NCBI GenBank assembly: GCA_018881555.1
Contig: JACAXG010000205.1
Coordinates: 62,001 to 126,000 of the forward strand
Reading direction: 5' to 3'
DNA: 64,000 nt
Source: Amblyornis subalaris
Lineage: Eukaryota > Chordata > Aves > Passeriformes > Ptilonorhynchidae
The position numbers and the translations under genes were made by a program. Every line of letters begins with the position of its first letter. The first letter of the stretch is position 1. This document shows positions 1 through 12,545 of this stretch, piece by piece. The notes under the pieces were generated by a model. It was not told where the DNA came from and ran no database searches. It worked only from the letters and a program-made list of their open reading frames with translations.

Positions 1-3000
1 CTGATGAACAGAACGGATGACAATGTGGAAATGGCCTTCTAATGCATTCAGCTGGGCTGTGCAGTTTCAAGAGTGACTTCTGGAATAAAGTCCTACAAGA
101 CCAAGATCTGGTTTCTAACAGGGGTGTGAAGATGGCTTTATTGACAATTCCTGAATATGCTTTTAACTGCGTGCAGTGTTACTAACAGTGGTGATCCAGT
201 TGGAGACACATCTCTAAGGCATAACTTCTTGAATTGGTTAAATGAAAATGTGATTCATCTGCAAATATTTTTGTCCTGGTGGTATCTCCATGACTGAAGA
301 GGAGTAGCTTCCTTCTTACATGTCAGGTATACTTCAAAAGAGACAGACAGGTAAGAGAATGTCCTGGTATCTTATTGTTTCAAGGAAAATCAAACAGTAA
401 GTATGTCAGTTAAACAGCTGCAGGAATAGAAAAGTTTTAGGTGAGAAATACCTTTCTGGAACAGGACTTGAACAGACCCTTCTTTATCCTGTAAAACTGC
501 AGTATAAAAGAGCCTAGACCTCTGTGTTATATGGTGTCAGATCAGATCTCTGATTTGATCTCAGACATGGACTATGGTTGTATAAGAATGGCTTTTTACT
601 TGCAGATCTAGCATCATGTTTTACTTAAAATTTTTTTGTGTGCTAATTATTATTCCTAAGCAAGGTTCAAAGTAGACCTATATTTTAAATAATTTGACAT
701 CCATTTTAAACATTTTGATAATTATCCAAAAAAGGTTGTTAAAATGTCAACAAATTGTTTTGTTTCACAATGCTAAAGAAAAATTATTTTAAGTACTTAA
801 TTTAAACCATTGCTAAAACGGCCAGGGGAAATCTAGCAAAACCAGGTATCATCATGATTATTTTTTTGTAGAAGAGCATGTGTCTTTGTAAAAAATATTA
901 TTTCCATTTAGGAAATTCCTTGTCTTTTTAAATTTCAAATAATTATAAGACACTACCAAGAAAAATTGGAGACAAATCAGCATTTCTACAAAGAAAGATC
1001 TCTTGCAAAGTAGTGAATACAAGAAAGTCTACTGATATAATTGATTTTTAACTTTCAAAACACCTTTGACCTTACTGCCCACAAGAGGCTACTGAAGAGA
1101 TCAGTGCTGTGATCCAGCTTCTGCTTCCATCAGTAGCATTCTTTATTCATGTGACACTCCATTAAGGGGCCTATCAGTCTGCCCACATGAAAGAAATTGC
1201 AGTCAGCTCCCACAAAGACACTGATAGGGTAGTATATAATAAAATGACACCGAGACCTGAAATAGTGTTTCTCTCTCTAAATGTTTCCTTGTTTTCAGCT
1301 ACTTGCTTGACTTTCTTTTGAGGTTATAAGCCCTTGGGAGCAGAGACTATTCTCCACAGTGCCTAACTGTAGACCAAGCAATGAGCTGGTTGTGCTTTAC
1401 AGACACATATGAAATATGGGAAGTGCATAACTGTCTGCAGGAATAGGCATTAGTACATAATAGTACATATGGCACAGCCCATGCTGCCCCACAGTTCTGG
1501 GTCCATAACCATAGAAACAATAAGCCCTATAGGATCTCTCATAATTTGAGAACAAAGTGATATTTAATTAAACTAAGGAACAAAGTGTGACCCTTTTTTT
1601 TCTAGTTCCTTTTACAACAGTGTATAATTAGTCTGTGGAACTTGCTATCTAAAGATACTGCCAAGCCCCCGTGTTGCGGGCAGTGTCAGGAAGCATTTGA
1701 TTAGGGAAGGGCATAGTTCATGGTAGGAATGGAGTAGCTTGTCCCCCAGCTAAGAACTGCCCAAGTGCAGACTGAGAAGATGCCTATTTCATTCTCTGTA
1801 GTGTACAAGCTATGTTGAGGCATTGCCAACAAGAGTATCATCCCTTCCTCCTCCAAGAAGCAGTAATGGACTCATCTGGATCAACAGCAACATAAGATGT
1901 ACTGTCAGTGGAAAGATCACTCCTTCCTATATTCTTTTTTTTTTCTTTGAGTGTGTTCAGGGCTAAAAATCTAAGGAAAAAACCAAGAGACTTGATGGTA
2001 GCCAGAATTTTTCATGCTCAAAGGAAAAGTTCCTCTGAAACCTGATAGGTTCCTGATTTACATTACAGGGGCTCTGTCAGATATCTTAAAATTGTTTTAT
2101 GTTATCTTGTCTAAAGTTTATGTCAGCATCTCTAATTTCAGCTCAGGACAACACAGGCAGAAAAAGGGATACAGGCATCTCCTGGCATATGCTCAGATAA
2201 CTGGCACCTGTGCAGTAAGCGTGACATGCTCCAGATACCTCAGATTTACATTCACTTCAAGTACAGTTGATCTATGTATGTGTGCTGGCCACTTATCAGG
2301 ACAGCCATCGCTTGATCTGCACTACTGCACATCCACTCAGGTTGCTAGCTGTCCAGGAATCCCAGACATGAGACCAAATTCCTGTTTTTCTGTCTGCACA
2401 AAATTTAGGAGGTGAGGGCAAGAAAGGACATGCATGGAAAGAATTAAGATATGTAAGTGAATACCAGGCTTTTTATTACAGNAGAGATTGCTCCTCCACT
2501 AACCACTATGGTGCTGTTTGTCACTGAGTGCCTCCCCAGCTCCCAGTTCCCGGTGCAAGGGAATTACAAGGGCAGAGCAGAGCAGCACTGCTAGTTCCAA
2601 GCCTTCTTCAGCATGCTCCAGGCATGGCATGGCCCATGACCTTCTTCCAGTGGCTTCTGTGGGACAAGGAATAGAGTTAGGAGTGTGGTTATAGCAGAAT
2701 TGTCTGGATGAGAACAGGGCACGGGGAGCTTTGTGATGAAAATGCTTGGAATTGCAAAGGCAGCTCCTCCCTGCTTACAACTCCCGTGTATCCATTACCT
2801 CCTGGCAGCACTGCCCTCAGGATTTCTCTCTCTCCCTGTACCATACACCCAGTGTGTCAGTGCTACACAGGTGGAAATAACCACATAAATAGTTCAGTAA
2901 TTGTCAGGAGAGCATGCATGGCTGAGAATGTGCCTTTGTGAAGGGGAAAAGGAAAAAACTGCCAGTCTAATGATTATGAAATATCTACATTGTCTCATTC

Positions 3001-6000
3001 ACATCTTTATACCTCGTCTTTATATGCCTTATTATTATTTATAGCAAAAATGACCAAATGCTTGGTAAGTTTTATCCAGTCCATAGAAAAGAAACCATTG
3101 CTCTTCAGAACAATTTATCATTTTTGAAGTTCCAGTCCTACAGGTTTGCAAATGTCACTGCACATGACTGGAGACTTAAAGACTCTAACTAATAACTTTA
3201 CTCATGAGCAATCCCAGGAAATTTCATGCATTCGCTTCAGTGCATAAGGATTTACAGAAACAAGATCCAATTGTTCTGGAAATCCGTATATTTTGTATAT
3301 TTATAATTTGTTATGTCTGAGCCATTGTCTCATGTCTGTCGTGATGACACTCTCATTTATTTTTGAGTGGAAACTAGCTGGTTTAGGTTTTGCTTCCAAA
3401 TATTTTGTTTCCAAATGCTTCTCTATGCTTGTTTTTCTTTTTAGGTGTCATTCTGACATCTGTACTCTGAAAAATATAACCTTCTCAGTCTGAAATCCTG
3501 TTCTTGTAGCTAAAAGATTTTATAATAACATTTATGTCTGTCCATTAAACATCACACTCTTATTTAAAGAAAGTTTTTACAAGTTCTTGAATATCGTAAG
3601 AAGTCTTGAGTCTCAGTTTAAAGTCTCAAAAGCTTGTTGCTCATGTATGTGGAGCTTTACACTTTGTTCTGAAAATGTACAAAACATCTCATTTACAATA
3701 GCAAGATACAATGAAGTAACCTAGGAGGGGTATTTTGCCTGTAGGCCTTGTTGCCTTGCTTTTGTTTTTTCCAAAAATTGTGAAGGGTGAATTCAGCCTA
3801 TAGGTTTTGTAAGCACTAGGGATTGAATATAGTTATAATTTAATTCAAGCCGTGCTGAAGTGGTTGCAAGAGGAAGAAAGGCACAATTTCCTCATAGTGA
3901 CACTTCAAAGAGAAGTCTTAGTCGTGTAAATCCGGATGCTCTGGTTCCAGCAAGGGTAAGAATCAGGTGTGTGTATGTAATCAGCCTTCTGCCTAACAGA
4001 GCACTTAGAGCTTCCACAGCAGCACTGCAGGTTACACAGCTCCTCTTAAACCCAAGGAGGACCGTGGTACTTCATCCACCATTTGTGAAAACCACGTTTT
4101 ACAAGCTGTCATGAGGCTTATTGGGCAGAATCTGTTGCTCTGGTCAGTCTTGATCCCTACAGTCATTTCATAACAATGAAAGGCTTTTTAAGTTGACAGT
4201 CTGCTGTTTGACTAAGTTTTCCTGAGTGCCTTTTGGACTGCTCAGCCAGCTACTTCTGCAGCAAGTATGCCAGGTATTTTCTCAGTTTGCTGGCACAGAC
4301 ATTGTTCCTGCTGAACCTTATGTGATTATTAACCAACAATTTATTTTCCTTTGAGAATTACAAAAGCCTTTTGGTAAGAGGGAGCTTCTTGACATCTATC
4401 CAGGATCTAGGTGTTACTGTAACACAAATGGTCATTAAAAGCAGTATTTCATGCACTTTCATTCCAGTTTCACATCTGTCATTGTAAGTTGCATGAACTC
4501 AAAACGTTCTTCATTTGTTTGTTTTAATGAGAGTCTGTGGCAAGACATGGACTTCCGGCAATACTCCATGGTCCTAGGACATGTGAGCCCTCAGGTCACA
4601 TAGCACACAGGGTGTTGCGTGTCAGGCTCCATTTTCAAACACCTGCATCAGCACACAATCTACGAATAGCTCCTAAACTCAATTAAATATCCTCAGTAAT
4701 TCCTGAGACTCCGTCCCTGCATTTTGCCAGGTTGCTCTGACAACATTGTATTGGTGTCCAGAGTGTTTCTCTGACTTCTACAAAGTAATCAGTATTCTGC
4801 AAACACCAACCTTTTTTATCAACCACAAGATGTGACGCCATCTCATGCTTGGGAAAATATATGGCCCATGCTTAGGAGCCCTTATTCACGCAGCTACCTA
4901 ACCAGATGTCAGAGTGATGAGTAATAGGGAGACTCAGCAAGTTCCTAATCAGCTACTAATTGTGTGCTTCTGCAATCAGCTTGTGCTGAAAACCAGTTCT
5001 CCACAGGCCACAATTTTAGGATGGAAATGGCAAGCTAAATGAGAAGCACATAAAGATGCTGTGGTTAACCTTGTCAGTCAGTAGATGGCTGTATTGCTTC
5101 TAGCCATCTTCAGGGAACAACACTGCATTCCCATGGCCAAGAAGGAGAGCGTCCTTCCCCAGGGATACAAGGAGCCACTGATAGGGCACACAGACCTTTT
5201 CACTTTCTTGTTTTCAAAAGGCTCAATTTGCACACAATACTGTTCATCTATTTATTTCTATGTAAGTATTTGTTAGCTGCACAAAGTCTTTGTAACTCTC
5301 TTGTTGAGCAGTCTATCCATTGCTGTTTTACAGCTTACCTTAAGTAATTAGAATCTGCTCTTGACATTGCCATAATTTCACAGCAACAGGTTACAAATAC
5401 ACCACTATGAAGGAACCAGTTATTTCCACTGTTTAAGTGTGGGCTGTGAGTTTCTTCAGCTGTGTTGTGGGCTCAGATCTGGTCTGTATTCATAGTCACT
5501 GTCCTGGTTCCTTCTCATTCTCACCTTGTGGCCTAGCAGTTGTGCAATTGATGGGTTTCCTGTCAACTTAAAACATGGCAATGCTCACATCACCAAAAAA
5601 TTACAGTTGCTTCATTGATTAGCCCCAGCAATGAAAATGAAGAAGCACAGAGTTCAAGCTACTCTTCCCTTCCAAAGAAACGGTCACACCAAATTGGAAT
5701 TGCAGGAGACTGCCAGAGCATCAGGAGGAAGCTTGCAGTGTTAGGCTCTCTCTATTCTGCAGATAAAAACAACATTTCAGTTACCCAGAAAATCTATTAA
5801 TGAGTTTTCTCATGCATTAAATGACCACACAAAACCTGCTTCCCCTCTGCCCTAAAAACACAAGCCAGCATGATGCCAGAAGAGCTCAGTGGTGGCGGAA
5901 TTTGCAATGGCCACAAGGAGATTGTATTTGCTGCAATGGAAAGAAATGAAAAAAGAGATAAATTTATTCTTTGGCAATTGTGGGCAAATACATCAAAATT

Positions 6001-9000
6001 ACCAGCAGAAGTAAAAAGGTCAGGGAAAAAAAAAGTAATTAACACTTTCATATGCAGGTAGATTTATATTCAGAAGGTGGCAATATTATCTGAGTTCCTG
6101 GAGCTCTGTCATGGCACAAGGAAAGCAGATCCTGTAGGCAGGATCTGCAGTCCTCTGAAAGCACTGGGAATGTTTTTGTGGGTTTCAATAGCCCATTGAA
6201 CTGCCAAATGTCATGCATTTCACTCAGGCTAGTGAGGACCTTCTCACACTGGCCTGGCTCTCAGCTGGTTTCTCAGGCACTCAGGCTGGCGGTGCGAAAA
6301 TATGTCAGGCTTTTGGCTTGTAGTTCTGTCTTTGGACTGTTAGGGGCCCCCATGGCTCTATTCCTGTGTAATTATGACCTGTCTGTAACTGGAACGTGGC
6401 CTTAAGCAGTGGACCTGATCCAGGGCACAGGTACCAGGGTAAAGGTTCACAAGCTGACACATCTATTGTCAGTGATGGCAGGATGCCCTCCAACGTTTTG
6501 CTCCACAGGTAAAGTAGCTGCTACCTCTAGAAAATCCAAGTCAGAGTATCCACTGCCTTTCTCACCCAGCAATGTCTTACCCATTCATCGACCTTCTGCA
6601 CCGAAACCACGTGGGTCTGATGTCTCTGTGCTTCCCTCCTGATGGTACTGTCAGCTTTGGCAACTGTCTCTTCTCATCAATTCCTTTGCTACTTCCCAGC
6701 AGCATCCATCTAGTAGCCCTCTCCAGCACTACACTACCCCACACCTCTGCTCTGCATGGCTTAGAGTAATGTGTGTTGCCTGCTAGTCCGAAAATTGTTT
6801 GCTAGCATGTGTAAAATTGCACACAGGGAGTGAGACACCTTTTGGAAGTGATGTCCCAGTCTGGGGCAATATAATGAGGATAATAATAATCACAAAAGCA
6901 AAGAAACAGTAGTAGCTGGGGCCCATCAAATTTTCAACTTGTGGGAAATGCCTGCACTCAAGGAATGACTGCACAGCATGTGGAATGACCAAGGTCTGGA
7001 ACAAGATAGGATTTATATTGCCATAGGTTTCATACTGGATGGCAAAAAACATCAAACAGATTGAAACGGCAGAGGAATTTATCTAGAAAATGCTGCCTTA
7101 CAGAGCTATGAGAATATGGAACATTAAAAATCTGTATTCAGTGAGGGGTCAAGAGAGATATTTAACCTTTTTTGGACTGTACACATATGAAAACTTTTGT
7201 TAGGTGGTTACAAGCTTTAAAGAAAGCTGACCTATTTTGCTGTTTAAAATATTCTGAGACTTCCATGGAGACTTATCTGATGCCACCTATATATAATGAC
7301 CTAGATTTTAAAAACAGTTGGGAAGCAGACGTCTGGAAATCTGCTGTGAATTTTAACATTTTCCATGCAAAGATTGAGTGTAAACTGGCAGTTTAATTTC
7401 ACTTATGAAGGACTAAAATGCTCTTAGGACTTCCCAGTTATATAATTAGGATCATCTTGTTTGGAAGATGACCATGAAGTGACAACAGAGCCATCCTTTC
7501 CCAGCCAGATTCCTGTCCTAAAGGACGCCAGGTAAGCACAGGTCTAACGTCACTGCTATCTCATAACTGTATGGTTGTCTGTGTGCTTATTTTGCTTATT
7601 AGTAAATGGGTGTCAGTGTCACAAAATCCATGGGCACCACTAGTGCCTGCCAGCTGAGTTACCACCGTGACCGATGGATGAAGCAGTAAAGAAAAGGAAT
7701 TACTTTGCCAAAATGAAGCACTCAGAGTAAAGCAGATATGTGATGCTCAGGATGAAGCAATTTAGAGGATAGCTTCCCCTCTCCTCAGATTAACAGGCTT
7801 CAGTCCACAGGTTTTTCTTCCCAGCTATATTCTCTGGAAGTTGCTCAACCATCCAAAGCATGGACTATGTGAAGTGGCATTTCTAGAGTTCAGCAGGCAG
7901 GCTGCCAAAAGAATCTTTCCTATTCCTGTTTTAATGTGAATTTCTATGAGTTGGGGAAACAAAATCAAGCAGTCGTGTGAAAGGGAATTGCTGGCAGAAA
8001 ATATTTGGGGGAAAAAAATAAAAGGAAACTAAAATGTCTCTCTTTGGATTTTAAATAGGAAAAAATATCCCAGAGCCTCCTAGGCTCAGGGATCCATAGG
8101 TCAGCAGAAACAATAAGTAGTAAGCCTTAAAAAAATAAATAATCTAGTAGAGGGAAAAAAAGAAAATTTGTAAAAATAAGCAAAAGCAAGTTAAAGGGTA
8201 ATTAGTGAGATAAATAATACTGATTTCCAAAAAAATATTTCAGCTGACAGCAAGGGGACACAAATATGTTTTTAGTGGAAGCCAACCAAAGATAACTAAA
8301 AATTGGTCCATGGGAGCATAATTGGCTGGATTGTCGCAGCTCTTTAAATAAGAGTTTTGAGATTATGAAAACAGTTGTGTGATCCTTGTGGAAATGCTCA
8401 TTAAAATAAAGCAGGCATTTTTGCAGGCTGCTAGCAAGAATTTCCTGTGAAAAGGTTTGATTAGAGTTTGTTCTTGAAAACCTCTCTGCACAACTTTTGG
8501 AGGCCAGAGTACACATGGAGCCAGAGAAAAGTAGAATTAACTATGCACTTTCTCCCACAGTTTCATCAAAACCTTAGTGAATCACATTATAATCACATTA
8601 TAAAATAAATGCTCATTTTAATCCCCTGCAAGTCTCACAAGTGCTATTCCTGTTACACAAACAAGGATGACTCCAGACACAACAGTTAGGTCTTGAGAAA
8701 TATCAAGCTAGATCATCTTTCACCAGAGCAAATAAAGACCAGAAAAGATAAAATATTGTGAAATTATGTTATCCATTTTAGCAGATGTCAAGGAAAATTC
8801 TGTGCAATACTGAATTAAGTCAGAACTAAATACTAAAGTGATTATTGTTGTGCAGAATGATACAATGGCAGACATATGTGCTATAAATCAGAACATACCA
8901 GATGCTTGTTCAGATGAATCTTTGCAAAAAGAAAGTCTAGTGTAATAAATTTCAGAGCTTCAGCTTCTTGGAAGAACATGCTTTCAACTACCTCCTGTAA

Positions 9001-11516
9001 ATATTTGGTGGTTACTCTTGCAACTCTTATTTCCTGGAAGCAGTCCCGTTAGTATGAGATGATGTTCCTTGAGTCTATTGAAGTCCAGTATCAGAGGGAA
9101 CTGCCACCTGTTTTATGCTGGCCCCATAGCAGAACAAACAGGTTTCGGATGAGGCAAGCATCAAGGGCATTTGAATGTCAACTGGAAGGACCAGGTGGAA
9201 ACCCTAGGCAAAGGAAAGCTTCCAGCGGTGCAGTGGACACAAGGAGCCTGAGTAGAAGGCAGGCAAAAACCTAGGGATGGACAGAAGACTAATGCTGCCA
9301 GATGCTTTAACATCACCTGAGTAATATCAAGTAGTTTTCACTTAACTGCTCTTTCTTACAACTGCAGCACAAAGAAGCTTTGCCAATGTCTCCCATTCTT
9401 AACTGTGCTTTTGCAGTGGAGAATTTAAACCTCACAGAAGCCAATATGGTACTGCTGGAAGCAAATTTGCACATGTTTTTTTTAAATGCAAATGGAACTA
9501 AACTTTTGTTAGTGTGTATTGTGATTCCCAGAAATGACTAGTTGTTGCCTTTTACACCAACTTTTACACCAAGTTAAGAATAACTCAGGTAGTAAAAACA
9601 TAAAGCCACTTAACCATCTCATAGCTTGCAAAGTTGTCTTTGCAACAATTTATAGTTCATGCCCTCCACAAACATGACAAGAGTCAATGCGCAGAAGTTA
9701 AATGAACCACATCCTCTGTGAATATACCAGCCCCCAACCATCTGCAGAAGGCCTGAGAAAATAGAGCTAGTAGTATAACCCAGAAGGTCAATAAACTGAT
9801 TCTTTCAGATCTGCACTATTTTGGATTTGAAGATAAAAGCCAGGATGTGAGCTTTCTGAGGCTGTTGCTTCTCTATGTAGAGTTTCATGTTCATAAACTT
9901 TCTAAAGACAATTCCGGGCTATGTTAGTCTTCAGCTTTTCACACTTATTTGATATTTCCTAATTACAATTCCCCTCAGTGACAGGACGATTGAAATTCCT
10001 ATGATTCCTATTGTAGCTATTTTGCAGGCTTCCTTTATCTACATAAACATTTCCTGTTCTGCTTTCTCATCCACCCCCAATGTCCTATAATGGCTTCCTA
10101 TTGTCATTTTTTTACCGTTTCTTTCACTTGAGTCCAAATTGGTTTTCACTGGTGACAACTCTGTCTGTGATATTTCTTGGGTTAGAAATACACCACAGCT
10201 TCTCCTCAAGTGAAGAGGTTTTCTGTGTGCTACTAAATGCTTTAGATAAAATATGTAGAGTAATGTTTAAAATTCTTGACTGCATCTTAATTTGACCAGT
10301 GCTACAGCACAACTGGTTCAAGTTCTACATCTTACCCTTTGATAATTTTTACATCTGGGTAGAATATTATTTATAGAATACCATAGGTGTAATTTAGCTA
10401 CCATTTAGGTGCTGTACTTCTCTGTGATTTATACTTTAGTGCTATAATGATTTACTATGGCGCTTGCAGTCTGACTGAGACAGTTACAGACCACACAGCA
10501 AAAAACAAGGGAAAGACCAATGCTGAACAGCGCCACTATGGAAGCTGGTTCATTAAAGTCAAGTCAAAGTCAAGCCAAAAAGAGGAGTGTTAAGGACGTT
10601 CTTAAGTCTTTGTTATGCGGAATAAGAGAGGCAGAGCATCCTGAGGAAAGTCTGGGAAATGAGCCTGAGTGATGTTTGTCTATCCTCACCTCCAGTGTTG
10701 TGCTCTGAGCCAAAAACTTGTCTCCAGTGACTGCTTCATCCATTTATGTCTGCTCCTTCTCCTACTGGTCTTAAATCATATTAGACACTTTTACATCCTT
10801 TGCTTCTTATCATCTTCCTTTCTAGCCATAAAATGTATTAATATCCCTGAGCTACCNCCACTGACCCTGTCCTCTTACTAGCTTTACCAGACTCTTGTTT
10901 TTTTCTGCCTCCCATTCTGGATGTCATCATCATGTGCAATTAACCTGCAGCAAATTTTGCTGCCAGTCACCCAAACCTCACCTACACTCCAGCCCAAGGG
11001 ATTCTCCCAGTAACACTTCAGGGTGCTTTGGGCTCTCTTCTTTGTGCTTTCCATTTCAAAAATGTAGAAGCCTGGTCCTTTTTCCTTCCCTGAAGGCCTT
11101 TCATGAAATACAAGTTTGCAACATGTAACTGCATCCTTCTCTGAGATGGTGGGTGACTCCATCCTCTACACTGCAGATCCTGTTCTGTTAGGGGGTCTCA
11201 GTTCTCAAGTAAGAGTGCTCCTCATTAACTTGTATGCATTCCCATCATAATTGTCATTATTGTGTATGGCCACAAAATACAATTTTCTGCTTCACTAAAA
11301 CAAGTGGTCATTTTCAGGGTTCTGTATGTTCCTTAAGAGGAAGATGTAAACATGGCTTCACCTACAATCCAAGGGTTATGTTGGTTCATCCTCAGCTGGA
11401 ATGTCTCTCCAGTAGCTCTTGTTTTTTGAGAAATTAGAAGATAGAATGTAGTTAAAATATGAGACAAGGGAGATAATTTATCCAGCAATAATCACTGCTT
11501 CTATTGAAGGAAAGCT
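1..11516. other. Intergenic DNA, no supported gene
   Basis: AT-rich single-copy-looking sequence. Every open frame on both strands is short (under about 135 codons), lacks a recognisable domain and is not flanked by convincing splice sites with conserved peptide between them. One perfect short inverted repeat (6125-6148) is listed separately. Single N bases occur near 2482 and 10858. Conserved non-coding elements could be hidden here, but sequence alone does not show them. Confidence 0.6.
6125..6148. repeat. Perfect 10-bp inverted repeat with 4-nt loop
   Basis: GCAGATCCTG (6125-6134) is followed by TAGG and then its exact reverse complement CAGGATCTGC (6139-6148). It could form a short hairpin or cruciform. 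Flanking bases do not extend the pairing, so it is too short to be a typical microRNA precursor. No function is assigned. Confidence 0.8.
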
Positions 11517-11610
11517 TAGAATAGAATATATAATGTAGAATGTAGAATATAGAATATAGAATGTAAAACACAGAAAGTAGAATGTAGAATGTAGAATATG
11601 GAATAGAATA
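11517..11610. repeat. AGAATRT-type microsatellite, tail of a CR1 element
   Basis: About 95 bases made of variants of TAGAATA/AGAATGT in tandem. CR1 LINEs end in a short tandem repeat related to ATTCTATG rather than poly(A). Seen from the plus strand, a minus-strand CR1 should start with such a CATAGAAT-like array, which is what is found here directly beside the CR1 body. The array is longer and more degenerate than the usual few copies, so it has probably expanded after insertion. Confidence 0.75.
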
Positions 11611-12545
11611 GTTCAGCTGGATGGGACCTAAAATTATCATCTAGTCAAAGAGCTGACCACTTCAAGGCTGACCAAATTAGAGCATGATATTAAGGGCTTT
11701 GTCCAAATAAATGCCTCTTAAACACTGAGTGGTGTAGGGCATCAACAATCTCTAGGAAGCCTATTTCAGTGTCTGAACTATCTCTTGGAAAGAAATGCTT
11801 CCCAATGTCCAGTCTAAACCTTCCCTGGTGCAGCTTTGAACCATTCCCATGTGTCCTATCATTGGATCCCAGGGAGAAGAGAAGAGCAATTCAAAGAATA
11901 TGCCTTCCTGCCCTTTCACCATCTTTGGTGTCCTCCTCTGGATGCATCCAGGGATCTTCATATCCTTTTTAAGTTTTGGGGCCCAGAACTACACAATATG
12001 CCCAAAATTAGGCTGTACTAGCTCAATACAGTGGGATGATCATCCCCCTTGGCTGGCTGTTTGTACTGTGTTTGACGCAGCCTGGGATGAGGTTTGCCCT
12101 CTTGGCTGCCAGGGCACTGCTAACTCCTTTTAAGCCTCCTGTCAATTGGCACCCCCAGGCCCCTTTCCATGGACCTGCTCTCCAGCCACTACTCTCCTGT
12201 TTTATACTGGTACCAGCATTACTCTGTCCTAGGTGCAGAATCTGGCATTTCAGGTAGTTAGATTTCATCCTATTAATCATAACCCAATGTTCCAATCTAT
12301 CCATATCCATCTTCAAGGCCTCTTGTCCTTCAAGACAGTTGACAACACTTCCCAATTCAGTATCATCAGCAAACTTGCTAATGGTGCATTCAACTACTGC
12401 ATCCAGATCTTTGATAAATATATTGAACAGAACTTTCCCCAGGAATGAGCCCTGAGGAACACTGGTGGTGACCGATCTCCATCCAGACATAGCCTCGTTC
12501 CCTACAACCCTTTCAATTCCACCCTTCAGTCAGTTAAAGCTTGAG
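11601..12545 (-). mobile_element. CR1 LINE fragment (3' half of reverse transcriptase ORF plus 3' end)
   Basis: Read on the minus strand, 12490-12023 encodes a CR1 reverse-transcriptase fragment of about 155 codons. It contains VPQGSFLGKVLFNIFIKDLD (family: [21 protein letters not shown]) and the catalytic-box equivalent KFADDTELG (FADD), then the LILGCVKHS-like region. Homology continues in shifted frames toward 11,640, where the family block after NDRTRGNG is recognisable. Upstream of the track (12,500-12,545) a frameshifted remnant of the W-L-x-x-R-QRVV block is visible. The plus-strand edge at 11,605-11,640 (GTTCAGCTGGATGGGACCT) is the reverse complement of the CR1 3' terminus. The element is 5' truncated and carries frameshifts, so it is a dead copy. 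Subfamily cannot be set by eye. Confidence 0.9.

Noticed and set aside
10310..10330. tRNA B-box-like GGTTCAAGTTC
   Set aside because: There is no matching A box, acceptor stem or anticodon arm at the required spacing.
12023..12490. Reverse-transcriptase-like frame as a host gene
   Set aside because: The motifs match the CR1 LINE ORF2. It is a 5'-truncated, frameshifted repeat and not a host gene.
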